From assembly GCF_029674545.1 (NCBI RefSeq), contig NZ_CP121354.1, forward strand, positions 3,853,001 through 3,917,000: 64,000 bases of DNA. The letters run 5' to 3'. Numbering within the stretch: the stretch's first letter is position 1; every line of letters starts with the position of its first letter. Below are positions 1 through 9,196 of this stretch, piece by piece. This stretch comes from Mesorhizobium sp. WSM4904 (GTDB lineage: Bacteria > Pseudomonadota > Alphaproteobacteria > Rhizobiales > Rhizobiaceae). A program made the translations under genes and the position numbers. The notes beneath the pieces are model-generated. The model was not told the origin of the DNA. It saw nothing but the letters and a program-made list of their open reading frames with translations, and made no database searches.

Positions 1-81
1 GCGAAAAATCCCCGCTCGTCGTCGCCGGTTTCCCCCATAGGCCGCCCGCTCTTGGCCGGAAAGGCCCGGCAAGAAGAAACT

Positions 82-150
82 CTAAGCCGGCAGGCCGGGC
101 CCAGTCGAGTTTTTTCGGCGCGGGCGCGAAATCCTGCACCGGCTTCGGTC
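82..150 (-). pseudogene. Degenerate copy of the map 3' end
   Basis: The minus strand here resembles the last codons and stop of the intact methionine aminopeptidase gene that ends at 1439. Both share the stop, the terminal residues PGLPA and the T-rich run encoding the preceding lysines. One extra base puts the upstream part out of frame, and similarity fades beyond about 70 bases. It is most simply a remnant of a second map copy or of a local duplication. The rest of positions 1-284 holds no gene that I can support. Confidence 0.45.
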
Positions 151-284
151 GTGTCGTGCGCGCACTGCCGCGACGGTGATTCGAGGGCCTGCCTGCGTAT
201 TGAAGGTGACGAAGCGCCCGATGCGCGAGGAGGGCGCGCAAAGCACCTCCGAATAGCGACTCAGGCAACCTTCGTCCTGCCTTG

Positions 285-983
285 TCAGAAGCGGTAGGTG
301 ATACCCGTGCCGATCAGCCACGGGTTGAGCTTGGCCTTACCCGTAAAGTCCGTGCCGCCGACCGTGACGTCGAATTTCGGTTCCAGGAAGAGCTTCTTGA
401 CGTCGAAATTGAAGCCCCAATGCTGATCCAGCATGTAATCGAATCCGACCTGCAGAGCGCCGCCGAATGTGTCCTTGACATGGAGAGCGTCGGCACTGCC
501 GGCGTCCTGGTTGTAAAAGATCGTGTAGTTCACGCCAGCACCGACATAGGGCTTGAAGGCGCCGAAATCGGTGAAATGGTATTGCAGCGTGAGCGTGGGC
601 GGCAGTACCCAAACCTTGCCGATCTTGCCCAATCCGCCGATCGTTCCTTCGCCGTAGATATTGGCGTAGGTGGTGCCGAGAATGAGTTCGGCGGCGAGAT
701 TGTCGGTGAAGTAATAGGAGATGTCCAATTCCGGCGTCACCGTGTCCGAATAGGAAAGGTCAGAGCCCGGGATTCCGTTGACGTTGCCCTTGTCGTCCGT
801 GATCACGCCCAGGGCGCGCAGGCGAATCTGCCAAGGGCTGGATGCCGCTATGGGAGCCTCTGCTTGCGCAGTGTCCACCGATCGTACGTCCGCCGCCGCG
901 GCCTGCTGCAGCCCTGCCACAACAAGCGCGATGGCAACTGTCGTGATCCCCCGCCGTCGCGGCCCCATCCAGTCTCTCACCAT
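285..983 (-). CDS. ompW: OmpW family outer membrane protein
   Basis: This is a 232-residue outer membrane beta-barrel of the OmpW/AlkL family, which forms small channels for hydrophobic compounds. An N-terminal signal peptide (hydrophobic stretch about residues 14-30, AAA region) precedes the mature barrel. Family hallmarks are alternating strands such as PTLTLQYHF and KPYVGAGVNYTIF, a mid-chain GVDYML-like segment (VGFDYMLDQHWGFNFDVKK) and a terminal aromatic residue (GTGITYRF) for outer membrane assembly. The start at 983 is chosen because a strong AAGGAGAG ribosome site lies just upstream; a longer open frame to 1301 lacks one. It stands alone. An FNR/FixK-like site lies 67-80 bases upstream of the start, which suggests oxygen-responsive control. 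Confidence 0.9.
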   Translation of the reverse strand: MVRDWMGPRRRGITTVAIALVVAGLQQAAAADVRSVDTAQAEAPIAASSPWQIRLRALGVITDDKGNVNGIPGSDLSYSDTVTPELDISYYFTDNLAAELILGTTYANIYGEGTIGGLGKIGKVWVLPPTLTLQYHFTDFGAFKPYVGAGVNYTIFYNQDAGSADALHVKDTFGGALQVGFDYMLDQHWGFNFDVKKLFLEPKFDVTVGGTDFTGKAKLNPWLIGTGITYRF

Positions 984-1049
984 AATATCTCTCCTTGAAA
1001 TTTCGAATTTGGTGCGCTGCAGCAATGACAGCCGCGGAGAGATGATCGG

Positions 1050-1063
1050 TTGACCCAGATCAA
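1050..1063. promoter_or_regulatory. FNR/FixK-type anaerobox upstream of ompW
   Basis: The 14-base TTGACCCAGATCAA fits the FNR/FixK consensus TTGAY-N4-RTCAA. It lies 67 bases upstream of the ompW start, a spacing compatible with class II activation. Enterobacterial ompW is known to be FNR-regulated; control here is inferred. Confidence 0.6.
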
Positions 1064-1334
1064 TGGTGGAATGAAGTAGATTGAAGCAGCATTTTCTTCG
1101 ATATCGCATGTAACAAAAATGCAACAATGACGATCGCGACAATGAGGCGGAGCCCGGCCTAGAAAGATCGAGTAGCCATGGGCGCAGAGGGCCGAATGTC
1201 GCGACGGCGTGAGCTCCAAAAGAAGAAGCCTCTTGCGCACAGCGATACGATGAGCGGCATACCCCTGCGCGGGACCATGGACGTCGTGGGGTAAACTTCA
1301 AGTGCTACGGTCGGGACGGTCCGGCGGCAAGAAT

Positions 1335-1443
1335 CCTAGAGCAATTCCAGGAAAAGTGTGAAAACGGTTTTCCGTTCGGAATTGCGCCAAAACAAAGAGA
1401 TAGAGCGGTTCGCCGTTCCCGTGAAACGGTGAAATGCTCTAGG
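1335..1443 (-). repeat. Two-hairpin intergenic repeat, class C, at map 3' end
   Basis: The element is bounded by a perfect 9-base inverted repeat (CCTAGAGCA / TGCTCTAGG). Read on the minus strand it has hairpin 1, a T-rich linker (TCTCTTTGTTTT), then hairpin 2 with arms GCAATTCC / GGAATTGC around a core with AAAACCG and CACTTTT. The layout matches the class A and B elements at 25951, 27375, 33101, 40667 and 59198. It includes the map stop codon. The remaining upstream stretch 1064-1334 shows nothing recognisable. Confidence 0.75.
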
Positions 1444-2266
1444 CCGGCAGACCGGGGCGGTCGAGCTTTTTCGGCGACAGCGTGAAGATCTCGCAGCCGG
1501 TATCGGTGACGCCGATCGTGTGCTCGTATTGTGCCGACAGCGAACGGTCGCGCGTCACCGCCGTCCAGCCATCCGACAGCACCTTCACATGCGGGCGGCC
1601 GAGGTTGATCATCGGCTCGACGGTGAAGATCATGCCGGGCCGCATCTCGACGCCTTCGTTGACGGTGCCGTAGTGCAGGATGTTCGGCGCGTCATGAAAA
1701 AGCTGGCCGACGCCGTGGCCGCAGAAGTCGCGCACCACCGAGCAGCGCTCGGCCTCGGCATAGGTCTGGATCGCGGCGCCGATGGCGCCGGTGCGGGCGC
1801 CGGGCCTGATCGCGGCGATGCCGCGCATCAGGCACTCATAGGTCACCTCGAGCAGGCGCTCGGCGGCGCGCTTGATCGTGCCCACCGGATACATGCGCGA
1901 GGAGTCGCCATGCCAGCCGTCGAGGATATAGGTGACGTCGATGTTGACGATGTCGCCGTCCTTCAGCGGCTTGTTGTCGGGAATGCCGTGGCAGACGACG
2001 TGGTTGATCGAGGTGCAGGAGGACTTGGTGTAGCCGCGATAGTTGAGCGTCGCCGGCAACGCGCCGTGGTCCATGCCGAACTCGAAGACGAAGCGGTCGA
2101 TGGTCTCGGTAGTGACGCCGGGCTTCACCATCGACACGAGCTCGTCGAGGCAGCGCGCGGTGAGGTCGCAGGCCTTGCGCATGCCGGCAAAGCCTTCTTC
2201 GCCATAAAGGCGAATCTGGCCGGTGTTTCTCAAGGGAGCCGTTGCGGCGTCGAGATAGGTAACCAT
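1439..2266 (-). CDS. map: Type I methionine aminopeptidase
   Basis: This 275-residue metalloprotease removes the N-terminal methionine from nascent proteins in the cytosol. The pita-bread fold is full length and the metal ligands are recognisable: the two Asp in DIVNIDVT and HGDSSRMYPVG, the His in FCGHGVGQLFHDAPNI, the Glu in FTVEPMI, and a final Glu in SAQYEHTIGV. The substrate-binding His in NHVVCHGIP is also present. The start codon begins the conserved MVTYLD stretch. The gene is monocistronic; its stop codon lies inside an intergenic repeat. A degenerate copy of its 3' end lies at 82-150. Confidence 0.95.
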   Translation of the reverse strand: MVTYLDAATAPLRNTGQIRLYGEEGFAGMRKACDLTARCLDELVSMVKPGVTTETIDRFVFEFGMDHGALPATLNYRGYTKSSCTSINHVVCHGIPDNKPLKDGDIVNIDVTYILDGWHGDSSRMYPVGTIKRAAERLLEVTYECLMRGIAAIRPGARTGAIGAAIQTYAEAERCSVVRDFCGHGVGQLFHDAPNILHYGTVNEGVEMRPGMIFTVEPMINLGRPHVKVLSDGWTAVTRDRSLSAQYEHTIGVTDTGCEIFTLSPKKLDRPGLPA

Positions 2267-2477
2267 TCTTGTCCGTTGCGGGTTGGCTCCTGACGCGAGC
2301 CGATGCGGGAATTTTCTCCAGATTTGGCACTGGAAGCGGCAAGGTTCAAGGACGAAGTGCCTTCAACCGGCTTGCTGCGGGGAATATTCGCTGGCGCAGA
2401 GCTGGCGCGTCCGGGTTTGTTGCAGGCTTTCCTTTCGCTGCCCCATGGGGTAGGGCGGTCTGGATATGGGAGATTTA

Positions 2478-2879
2478 ATGCCGTTGACGGCATCGGCACG
2501 CGCAAGATCGACGCTGCAGCCATTCAGGACCGCATGCCTGGCCCTGATGGCGATGCTCGTGCTCGCGCTGCTGGGCTTCGCTCAGGCCGAAGTCTCCGCG
2601 TCCGCCGCCTCGGCCGCGGGCGGCCCCGGCCTCAGCGCAACGCGGCAGGGCGAAACGCTTGCATTGCTGAGGGTCACCGGCAAGGCGCAGGCCATCGAGG
2701 CCCGCGCCGGCCGGCCGCTGCCCTTGAAGCTCGTCGGCGGCAATCCCGGCGCGCTCGCCTCCGCATCCGATTTCCTTGTCGCCGGCCAGGCCTTGCCGGC
2801 GCAGGCGAACTTCGCGCCTGTTCCCGTAGCCGCGCCGCTCTCGCATGCCAACCAGCCTCGCGCGCCACCAACGGCCTGA
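2478..2879 (+). CDS. Hypothetical secreted or anchored protein
   Basis: This is a 133-residue protein I do not recognise. One hydrophobic segment near residues 18-35 (ACLALMAMLVLALLGFAQA) looks like a signal peptide ending in an AQA cleavage site. The remainder is Ala/Gly/Leu/Pro-rich with no motif. The start at 2478 is preferred to the in-frame ATG at 2466 because GGGAGA sits five bases before it. The low-complexity composition and competing frames make it uncertain that this is a real gene. Confidence 0.4.
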   Translation: MPLTASARARSTLQPFRTACLALMAMLVLALLGFAQAEVSASAASAAGGPGLSATRQGETLALLRVTGKAQAIEARAGRPLPLKLVGGNPGALASASDFLVAGQALPAQANFAPVPVAAPLSHANQPRAPPTA

Positions 2880-2992
2880 ACCCGGCGGCCGCTGACCGCA
2901 GTTTTCACACCTCAAACATTCCTTCGCGCCGCGATCTGGCGACGGCATGTGCCGCCCGCCGGTTGGGTGGCGCGTCCATTGGACATCTCACG

Positions 2993-3229
2993 ATGCGACG
3001 TATCAAGACCTTCAAAACGCTCACGCGCGCTGCCTCGGCAGCCGCGTTTCTCACCGTCCAGGCAATCATCTGCGTCGGCACCGTCTACTGGGCCATTACC
3101 GAAACGCTTCGCATGGAGGGGACGGCCGCGATCGTGCTCGGCGTCATCTTCGCCATTCCGTCCGCCTATCTGCTGATGGTGGTCTCGCGCATGGCCTACG
3201 AGGCGGAGACGGATCCGGCCAACCAGTAG
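2993..3229 (+). CDS. Small two-helix inner membrane protein
   Basis: This 78-residue protein of unknown function has two predicted membrane helices: about residues 15-35 (AAAFLTVQAIICVGTVYWAI) and 43-65 (GTAAIVLGVIFAIPSAYLLMVV). It has a basic N-terminus (MRRIKTFK) and an acidic C-terminal tail. The start is the ATG at 2993. The frame stays open far upstream, but the upstream translation is Arg-rich and looks non-coding. A stable hairpin follows 27 bases after the stop. Confidence 0.6.
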   Translation: MRRIKTFKTLTRAASAAAFLTVQAIICVGTVYWAITETLRMEGTAAIVLGVIFAIPSAYLLMVVSRMAYEAETDPANQ

Positions 3230-3256
3230 GCGCGAATGAAATTGGCGGAATACGGG

Positions 3257-3287
3257 ACGGGGGCGATGCCTGTCGCATCGCCCCCGT
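3257..3287 (+). terminator. Strong hairpin after the small membrane protein gene
   Basis: A perfect 13-base stem (ACGGGGGCGATGC / GCATCGCCCCCGT) closes a five-base loop, 27 bases past the stop at 3229. No T-run follows, so it may protect a 3' end rather than act as a classical intrinsic terminator. Confidence 0.55.
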
Positions 3288-3435
3288 CGAACGATGTGAC
3301 CAGGGTGCCGATCCGCCGCACCCGGGATCGAGCGGCCGACCGTACTGAGGTCACATTCCTGTCCCAGAAGGCGTCAAAAGAATTTTTTCAGAACGAACGG
3401 CGCTGCTCGGGCTTCGCCAGTTCGGGAGACAGGGA

Positions 3436-3741
3436 ATGGACAGACTGCAATTCGAGGTGCCGGTGCGCATCACGCCCGCGCCCGGCCTGCCGGTTGAGGA
3501 AATCTACAGCGTCGAGCAGGCGCTCGACTTCCTGCAGGACTGGCCGAAGCGCCGCCAGGGCAAGGTCTATGATCTCGCCTTCAACGCCTGCTTCGGCGCG
3601 ACCGTCGATGTCGCGAGCTCGGAGGAAGCCTGCCGCGCCTTCATGGCTTTCTGCCGCGTCAGCGGGTTGCTCGCCCGGGATATGATGTTGCCGGTCAAGC
3701 GCGGCGGCAGCGCAAGAGGGTTTCGCGAGGCGAGGGCGTAA
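3436..3741 (+). CDS. DUF982 domain protein
   Basis: This 101-residue cytosolic protein belongs to the DUF982 family, small proteins common and often multi-copy in rhizobia, with no established function. The family pattern is visible: an N-terminal strand (FEVPVRIT), then SVEQALDFLQDWP, and a central helix with the aliphatic and Cys residues of AFNACFGATVDV followed by EEACRAFMAFCRVSGLL. A GGAGACAGGG site precedes the ATG. It converges on the next gene with only four bases between the stops. Confidence 0.85.
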   Translation: MDRLQFEVPVRITPAPGLPVEEIYSVEQALDFLQDWPKRRQGKVYDLAFNACFGATVDVASSEEACRAFMAFCRVSGLLARDMMLPVKRGGSARGFREARA

Positions 3742-3745
3742 GGCT

Positions 3746-4432
3746 TCAGCCGGCGAAAGATACCCCTCTGTAGTGCATTCCCACCTGCACGCCGCGAACG
3801 ATCAGCCTGGACAGGATCTCCATGTCCAGGGGCATTTCCGGACGCCACACATCGAGCAGCAGGGCAATACGCGCCTGATCGGCGTTGTTCATCACCTCGT
3901 GCTCGAAAGTGTCGTCCCAAAGCATGCACTCGCCGTCGGAGATCCGCCTGTCCTCATGGTTGATCATCATGATCGTCGCCGGCCGGCCATCCGCCTGTTT
4001 CGGGATGACCAGCCCGAGATGAAATCTCATGATGCCGCGAAAGGGACCGCGATGGGGCGGGATATGCTTGCGCGGCGCCAGGAATGAGACGGCCGCCGAT
4101 TTGACCTCGGGGCATTCGGACAGCAGCCGGCCGAGGGTGGGCATTCGCGCGAGGTTTTCCGGAATCGTCATGTCGTAGGCCTTGAGCACGAACATGCGCC
4201 AATCGAGGCCGTCATTGGCCGAAATCTCGGCCTGCTCCGGCATGATGTCGTGGAAGCGCGGCACCCTGGTCAACTGCACCGCCAGGGCTTCGTCGCGAAT
4301 ACTCTGCCAGGCGGCCGCGAACTTCGTCGCGTTGGGGAAATGGGTGCTGATATCAAGAATCGCTGGTGCATCTATGCGCTTTTCATAGATACGACGCACC
4401 AGATTGGTTCCAAGATCGTAGACGTTCGACAT
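3746..4432 (-). CDS. Aspartyl/asparaginyl beta-hydroxylase family protein
   Basis: This 228-residue protein matches the Asp/Asn hydroxylase family of Fe(II)/2-oxoglutarate dioxygenases, which also includes LpxO-type lipid A hydroxylases. The core reads FLAPRKHIPPHRGPFRGIMR, then HLGLVIP, DGECMLWDDTFEHEVMN and ARIALLLDVWRP. The His of PHRG and the His of FEHEV are the likely iron ligands, and the Arg before IALLLDVW fits the 2-oxoglutarate contact. There is no membrane segment, unlike LpxO. A GAGG site lies seven bases before the ATG. The substrate cannot be told from sequence. Confidence 0.8.
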   Translation of the reverse strand: MSNVYDLGTNLVRRIYEKRIDAPAILDISTHFPNATKFAAAWQSIRDEALAVQLTRVPRFHDIMPEQAEISANDGLDWRMFVLKAYDMTIPENLARMPTLGRLLSECPEVKSAAVSFLAPRKHIPPHRGPFRGIMRFHLGLVIPKQADGRPATIMMINHEDRRISDGECMLWDDTFEHEVMNNADQARIALLLDVWRPEMPLDMEILSRLIVRGVQVGMHYRGVSFAG

Positions 4433-4532
4433 CGCATTGCCTCGACCAGGTTATAGTATAGTGGATGATTGCTTTCAGCTATTGCTCACGGAGATTTGTT
4501 CCGAGGGCTTCAGATAGACGTCCGGCTTCATA

Positions 4533-6026
4533 TCACTGCGTTTCCGATGCCAGCCGCGGACCGGCGCCGACATCGACGACTTCAGGCTTGGCGCTGTCGA
4601 TCGTGCCGTCCCAGCCGCCGCCAAGCGCCTTGTTGAGCGCGATGTAATCGGTGGCCATCGACACGCGGCTCTGCAGCAGGGTGTCCTCGGCCGTGTAGAG
4701 CGACCGCTCTGCATCCAGCACGTCGAGAAGGCTTGTCTCGCCTGCTTTGTAGAGTGTTCTTTCGAGCTGGGCGGCGTCGCCATAGGATTTTGCGGAAGAG
4801 GCGAGCTTGCCGTTCCTGATCCGCTCCTGCGACAGAGAGACGGTGGCGTTTTCCACGTCCTCCAGCGCCGTCAGCACGGCGGCCTTGTACGCAATGAAAT
4901 ATTGGTCGCGCTGGGCTTTGGCGATCTCGACGGCCGCCTGCAACTGACCGGCGTTGAACAGCGGCACGCTGAGCGTCGGGCCGAACGACCAGCCGATGGT
5001 GGAATTCCTGCCGAGATCGCCGAGCTTGAGGGCGGTGGTGCTGATGTCTCCAGTCAGACTGACGCTCGGATAGCGCGCCGCCTCTGCCTGGCCGATCTTG
5101 GCCGTGTACTGAGCATATTGCCGTTCCGCCATCCGCACGTCGGGGCGGGTCAGCAGGATGTCGGCCGGAATGCCGGTCGGGATCGGTAGGCGCGGCGCCG
5201 GGATCGACCTGGGGCGCTTCAGCCGCTCGACCAACGCCGCCGGCGGACGGCCGGTGAGCACCGAAAGGCGGTGCACCGCTTCGGCGTAGTTCGCTTCCAG
5301 GGTCGGGACGTCGGCTTCCGTGCTGCTTGCCTGTCCCATCGCCTTGGCGACATCGGCAGCGGTTGCCGTGCCGGCCAAGGCCATGGTGCGGGTGAGCTCG
5401 GCGGTCTGCCTTTGCGATGCAGCCGAGCGCCGGGCAAGCGCGATGCGGGTCTGGTAGCCGCGGGCCTGGACGTAGTTGGAGGCAACATCGCCGATCAAGG
5501 TCAGCAGGGTCGAACGGAGGCTCTCCTGGGAGGCGTCCAATCCGTAGCGGGCGGCCTCGACACTCCTGTGATTGGCGCCGAAGAGATCGATCTCCCAGCT
5601 GGCGTCGAAGCCCGCCTGATACTGGTCGTAGGTCTCGCTGGCGGTCCCGCCCGAGGTGGTCGCGGCGACCTTGTTGCGCGTGGCGGAGGCCGAACCGTCG
5701 GCGGATGGAAACAGCGTCCCCGCGGATTGGCGGTAGGACGCGCGCGCCTCGCGGATCTTGGCCTTGGCCGTCGCCACGTCCAGATTGCCGGCAACCGCTT
5801 CCTCGACCAACTGGTTGAGCTCGGGATCGCGGAGCTTCCGCCACCATCGCGACAGCTGCGCCGGCTTGGTCGGCTTCGTCGCCTTCCAGTCGCTCCAGGT
5901 CGCCGGCACGACCACCAAGGGCGTCCGATAGTCTGGACCAACGACGCATCCGGAGAGCAGAAGGCCGGCAAAAGCGGGCAAAAGCAGCCCTTTCGCGGTC
6001 CGCAGACCGCGTTCGAAACCTGTCAT
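4533..6026 (-). CDS. NodT/OprM-type outer membrane efflux lipoprotein
   Basis: This 497-residue protein is the outer membrane channel of a tripartite RND pump (NodT family). A lipoprotein signal with lipobox LLSGC ends near residue 27, followed by VVGPDYRTP, typical of this family. The body carries two outer membrane efflux repeats of long helices, for example LNQLVEEAVAGNLDVATAKAK and the later LLDVLDAERSLYTAEDTLLQ. It is the last gene of the operon, starting 10 bases after the pump stop, so it is probably co-transcribed with the pump and adaptor genes. Confidence 0.93.
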   Translation of the reverse strand: MTGFERGLRTAKGLLLPAFAGLLLSGCVVGPDYRTPLVVVPATWSDWKATKPTKPAQLSRWWRKLRDPELNQLVEEAVAGNLDVATAKAKIREARASYRQSAGTLFPSADGSASATRNKVAATTSGGTASETYDQYQAGFDASWEIDLFGANHRSVEAARYGLDASQESLRSTLLTLIGDVASNYVQARGYQTRIALARRSAASQRQTAELTRTMALAGTATAADVAKAMGQASSTEADVPTLEANYAEAVHRLSVLTGRPPAALVERLKRPRSIPAPRLPIPTGIPADILLTRPDVRMAERQYAQYTAKIGQAEAARYPSVSLTGDISTTALKLGDLGRNSTIGWSFGPTLSVPLFNAGQLQAAVEIAKAQRDQYFIAYKAAVLTALEDVENATVSLSQERIRNGKLASSAKSYGDAAQLERTLYKAGETSLLDVLDAERSLYTAEDTLLQSRVSMATDYIALNKALGGGWDGTIDSAKPEVVDVGAGPRLASETQ

Positions 6027-6036
6027 GACGAAACCC

Positions 6037-9000
6037 TTATTGCTGAGTGGCTGTGGCTGGCGTCCCGCCCCTATCCTGCCCAGAATCCTGCTTGGCGGTC
6101 TTGCCCTTGAAGATGCGGCGCACCGTGACGAACAGCAGCGGCACCAGGAACACGCCGATCACGGTCGCCGCGATCATGCCGCCCATCACGCCGATGCCGA
6201 CGGAATTCTGCGCGCCCGAACCCGCGCCGCTGGCGATTGCCAATGGCGTGACGCCGAGAATGAAGGCCAGCGACGTCATCAGGATTGGCCGCAGCCGTTG
6301 CCGCGCCGCTTCCAGCGTCGCCTCGACCAGCCCCATTCCCGCCGCCTGCCGTTCGATGGCGAATTCGACGATGAGGATGGCGTTCTTGGAGGCGAGACCA
6401 ATCGTGGTCAGCAGGCCGACCTTGAAATAGACGTCGTTGGTCTGCCCGAACAGGCTCGCCGCCAGCAGCGCGCCGAAGATGCCGATCGGCACCGACAGCA
6501 TGACCGCGAACGGGATGGACCAGCTCTCGTAAAGCGCGGCGAGGCAAAGGAAGACGACGAGCGCCGAGATCAGATAGAGCGACATCGCCTGGTTGCCGGA
6601 AAGCCGCTCCTGATGCGAGAGCCCCGTCCACTCATGCGCGTACCCGGCGGGCAGTTGCGCGACCAGCTTGTCGATCTCGTCCATGGCGGCGCCTGAACTC
6701 ACGCCCGTCGCCGCCGCGCCCTGGATTTCCACGGCCGCCGAACCGTTGTAGCGCTCGAGCCGGGGCGAGCCGTATGTCCAATGGCTGGAGGCGAAGGCCG
6801 AGAATGGCACCATCGCGTTGCCGGAATTGCGGACCTGCCATCTGTCCAGGTCTTCCGGCTGCATGCGGAAGTCCGCGTCCGCCTGCAGATAGACCGGCTT
6901 CACCCGGCCGCGATCGATGAAGTCGTTGACGTAGTCGCTGCCCCAGGCGGTGGAGAGCGTGTTGTTGATGTCGGAGAGGCCGATGCCGAGGGCGCTTGCC
7001 TTTTCCTGATCGATGTCGACCGAGAACTGCGGCTGATCCTCCTGGCCGTTGGGGCGGGTGTTGGCGAGCAGCTTGCTCCGCGCGGCAAGACCGAGAAGCT
7101 GGTTGCGCGTCTGGATCAGCGCCTCATGGCCGGCGCCGTTGACGTCCTGCAGATAGAAGTCGAAACCGCTGGTGTTGCCGAAACCCTGGATGGCGGGAGG
7201 GGCGAGCGCGAAGACTTGCGCATCCCTGATCTTGGAGAAGGCTCCCATGGCGCGGCCGGCGACCGCCTTCGCCGCCAGGGCCGGTGACGTGCGCTTGTCG
7301 AAATCCTTCAGCCGAACGAACGCGATACCGACATTCTGTCCAGCGCCGCCGAAACCGAAGCCGGAAGCGGTGAACACCCCATCGACCGCGTCCTTCTCCT
7401 CGTTCAAATAGTGGTCGGTCACCTGGGCGAGCACGCGCTCGGTTCGGTCCTGTGTCGCGCCGACCGGCAGCTGCACGCTGGTGATTAGAATGCCCTGGTC
7501 CTCGTCGGGCAGGAACGAGCTTGGCAGCCTGGCAAACATCCAGCCCATGGCGACGACTATGGCCAGGAAAACGACGAGGAAGCGCTTGCCCCGGTTGATG
7601 ATGCCGTGCGAGCCGTCGCGATAGGCCGTCGTGCCGCGGTCGAAGGCGCGGTTGAACCAGCCGAACGGACCTCTCTGTGTCGCGTGGTCCCGCGGCGGCC
7701 GCAGGATCGTGGCGCAGAGCGCGGGCGTCAGCACCAGCGCGACCAGCACCGAAAGCACCATCGCCGAGACGATGGTCACCGAGAACTGCCGGTAGATGAT
7801 GCCGGTGGAGCCGCCGAAGAAAGCCATCGGCACGAACACGGCCGACAGCACGGTGGCGATGCCGATCAGCGCGCCGGTGATCTCGTTCATCGATTTGCGC
7901 GTCGCCTCTCTCGGCGGCAGGCCTTCCTCCGCCATGACGCGTTCGACATTTTCGACCACGACGATGGCGTCGTCGACGAGCAGGCCGATGGCGAGCACCA
8001 TGGCGAACATGGTCAGCGTGTTGATCGAGTAACCGAAGAAGGAGAGCACGCCGAAGGTGCCGAGCAGCACCACCGGAACGGCGATCGTCGGGATGATGGT
8101 GGCGCGCAGGTTCTGCAGGAAGAGCAGCATCACCAGGAACACCAGCACGATCGCTTCTGCCAGCGTCTTCACCACCTCTTCGATCGACAGGCGTACGAAG
8201 GGCGACGTGTCATAGGGGTAGACGACCTCGACGCCTTGCGGGAAGGTCGAACTCAGACGGTCGATGGTCGCGCGCACCGCCTCGGCGGTGTTGATCGCAT
8301 TGGCGCCGGTCGCCAGATTGACCGCGACGCCGGCCGACGGCTTGCCGTTGTAATGGGCGGCCGTCGTGTAGCTTTCGGCGCCGATCTCGACCCTGGCGAC
8401 GTCGTTGAGCCGAACCAGCGAGCCGTCGGTGTTGCTCTTCAGGATGATGTTGCGGAACTGCTCGGCGGTCTGCAGCCGGCTCTTGGCCGTCACCGTGGCA
8501 TTGAGCTGCTGTCCCTTGCGCGCCGGCAGGCCGCCGAGCTGGCCGGCGGAGACCTGGGTGTTCTGCGCCTCGATCGCGGTGGCGACGTCGCTCGGCATCA
8601 GCGCATATTGGGCGAGCTTGTCGGGATCGAGCCAGATGCGCATGGCATAGCCGGAGCCGAAGAGCTGGGTGGAGCCGACGCCTTCGACGCGCTTCAGCGT
8701 GTCGTTGACCGTGCTGTCGACATAGTCGGCAAGGTCTGTCGAGTTCATCTTGCCGTCGGTGGAAACGAAGCCGATGACCATCAGGAAGCCGGTCGAGGAT
8801 TTGGAGACGGTGATGCCGTTGCTCTGGACGACCTGCGGCAGTTGCGACTGCACCAGCTGCAGCTTGTTCTGGGTCTGCACCTGGGCGGTGTCGGGATTGG
8901 CGGCGCTGGTGAAGGTCAGCGTGATCGAGGCCTGTCCGGTCGAGGTCGACGTCGCCGTCATGTAATCGAGATTGTCGATGCCGGTCATGCCTTGCTCGAT

Positions 9001-9192
9001 GACCTTGGTCACCGAGTTCTCCACCGTCTGGGCGTCGGCGCCGGGATAGCTGGCGCTGATGTTCACCGTGGTGGGCGCGATCTGCGGGTATTGCGAGATC
9101 GGCAGCGACCGGAGCGCGAGCAGGCCGCCCAGCATGATCACGATGGCGATCACCCAGGCAAAGATCGGGCGATTGATGAAGAAAGTCGACAT
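6037..9192 (-). CDS. RND multidrug efflux pump, HAE1 (AcrB-like)
   Basis: This is the 1051-residue inner membrane proton antiporter of a tripartite pump, full length for the HAE1 class. The N-terminus [20 protein letters not shown] is the first membrane helix of AcrB-type pumps. The two adjacent Asp of the proton relay in helix 4 are present ([18 protein letters not shown]), and the second half repeats the layout with [13 protein letters not shown] and [20 protein letters not shown]. Two large periplasmic porter and docking domains lie between. It follows the adaptor gene by four bases and precedes the outer membrane gene. Substrates cannot be named from sequence. Confidence 0.96.
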   Translation of the reverse strand: MSTFFINRPIFAWVIAIVIMLGGLLALRSLPISQYPQIAPTTVNISASYPGADAQTVENSVTKVIEQGMTGIDNLDYMTATSTSTGQASITLTFTSAANPDTAQVQTQNKLQLVQSQLPQVVQSNGITVSKSSTGFLMVIGFVSTDGKMNSTDLADYVDSTVNDTLKRVEGVGSTQLFGSGYAMRIWLDPDKLAQYALMPSDVATAIEAQNTQVSAGQLGGLPARKGQQLNATVTAKSRLQTAEQFRNIILKSNTDGSLVRLNDVARVEIGAESYTTAAHYNGKPSAGVAVNLATGANAINTAEAVRATIDRLSSTFPQGVEVVYPYDTSPFVRLSIEEVVKTLAEAIVLVFLVMLLFLQNLRATIIPTIAVPVVLLGTFGVLSFFGYSINTLTMFAMVLAIGLLVDDAIVVVENVERVMAEEGLPPREATRKSMNEITGALIGIATVLSAVFVPMAFFGGSTGIIYRQFSVTIVSAMVLSVLVALVLTPALCATILRPPRDHATQRGPFGWFNRAFDRGTTAYRDGSHGIINRGKRFLVVFLAIVVAMGWMFARLPSSFLPDEDQGILITSVQLPVGATQDRTERVLAQVTDHYLNEEKDAVDGVFTASGFGFGGAGQNVGIAFVRLKDFDKRTSPALAAKAVAGRAMGAFSKIRDAQVFALAPPAIQGFGNTSGFDFYLQDVNGAGHEALIQTRNQLLGLAARSKLLANTRPNGQEDQPQFSVDIDQEKASALGIGLSDINNTLSTAWGSDYVNDFIDRGRVKPVYLQADADFRMQPEDLDRWQVRNSGNAMVPFSAFASSHWTYGSPRLERYNGSAAVEIQGAAATGVSSGAAMDEIDKLVAQLPAGYAHEWTGLSHQERLSGNQAMSLYLISALVVFLCLAALYESWSIPFAVMLSVPIGIFGALLAASLFGQTNDVYFKVGLLTTIGLASKNAILIVEFAIERQAAGMGLVEATLEAARQRLRPILMTSLAFILGVTPLAIASGAGSGAQNSVGIGVMGGMIAATVIGVFLVPLLFVTVRRIFKGKTAKQDSGQDRGGTPATATQQ

Positions 9193-9196
9193 CGCC

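Noticed and set aside
2303..3229. One 308-codon frame covering the region of two small proteins
   Set aside because: Its middle is Arg-rich and looks out of frame; only the last 78 codons, from ATG 2993, look like protein.
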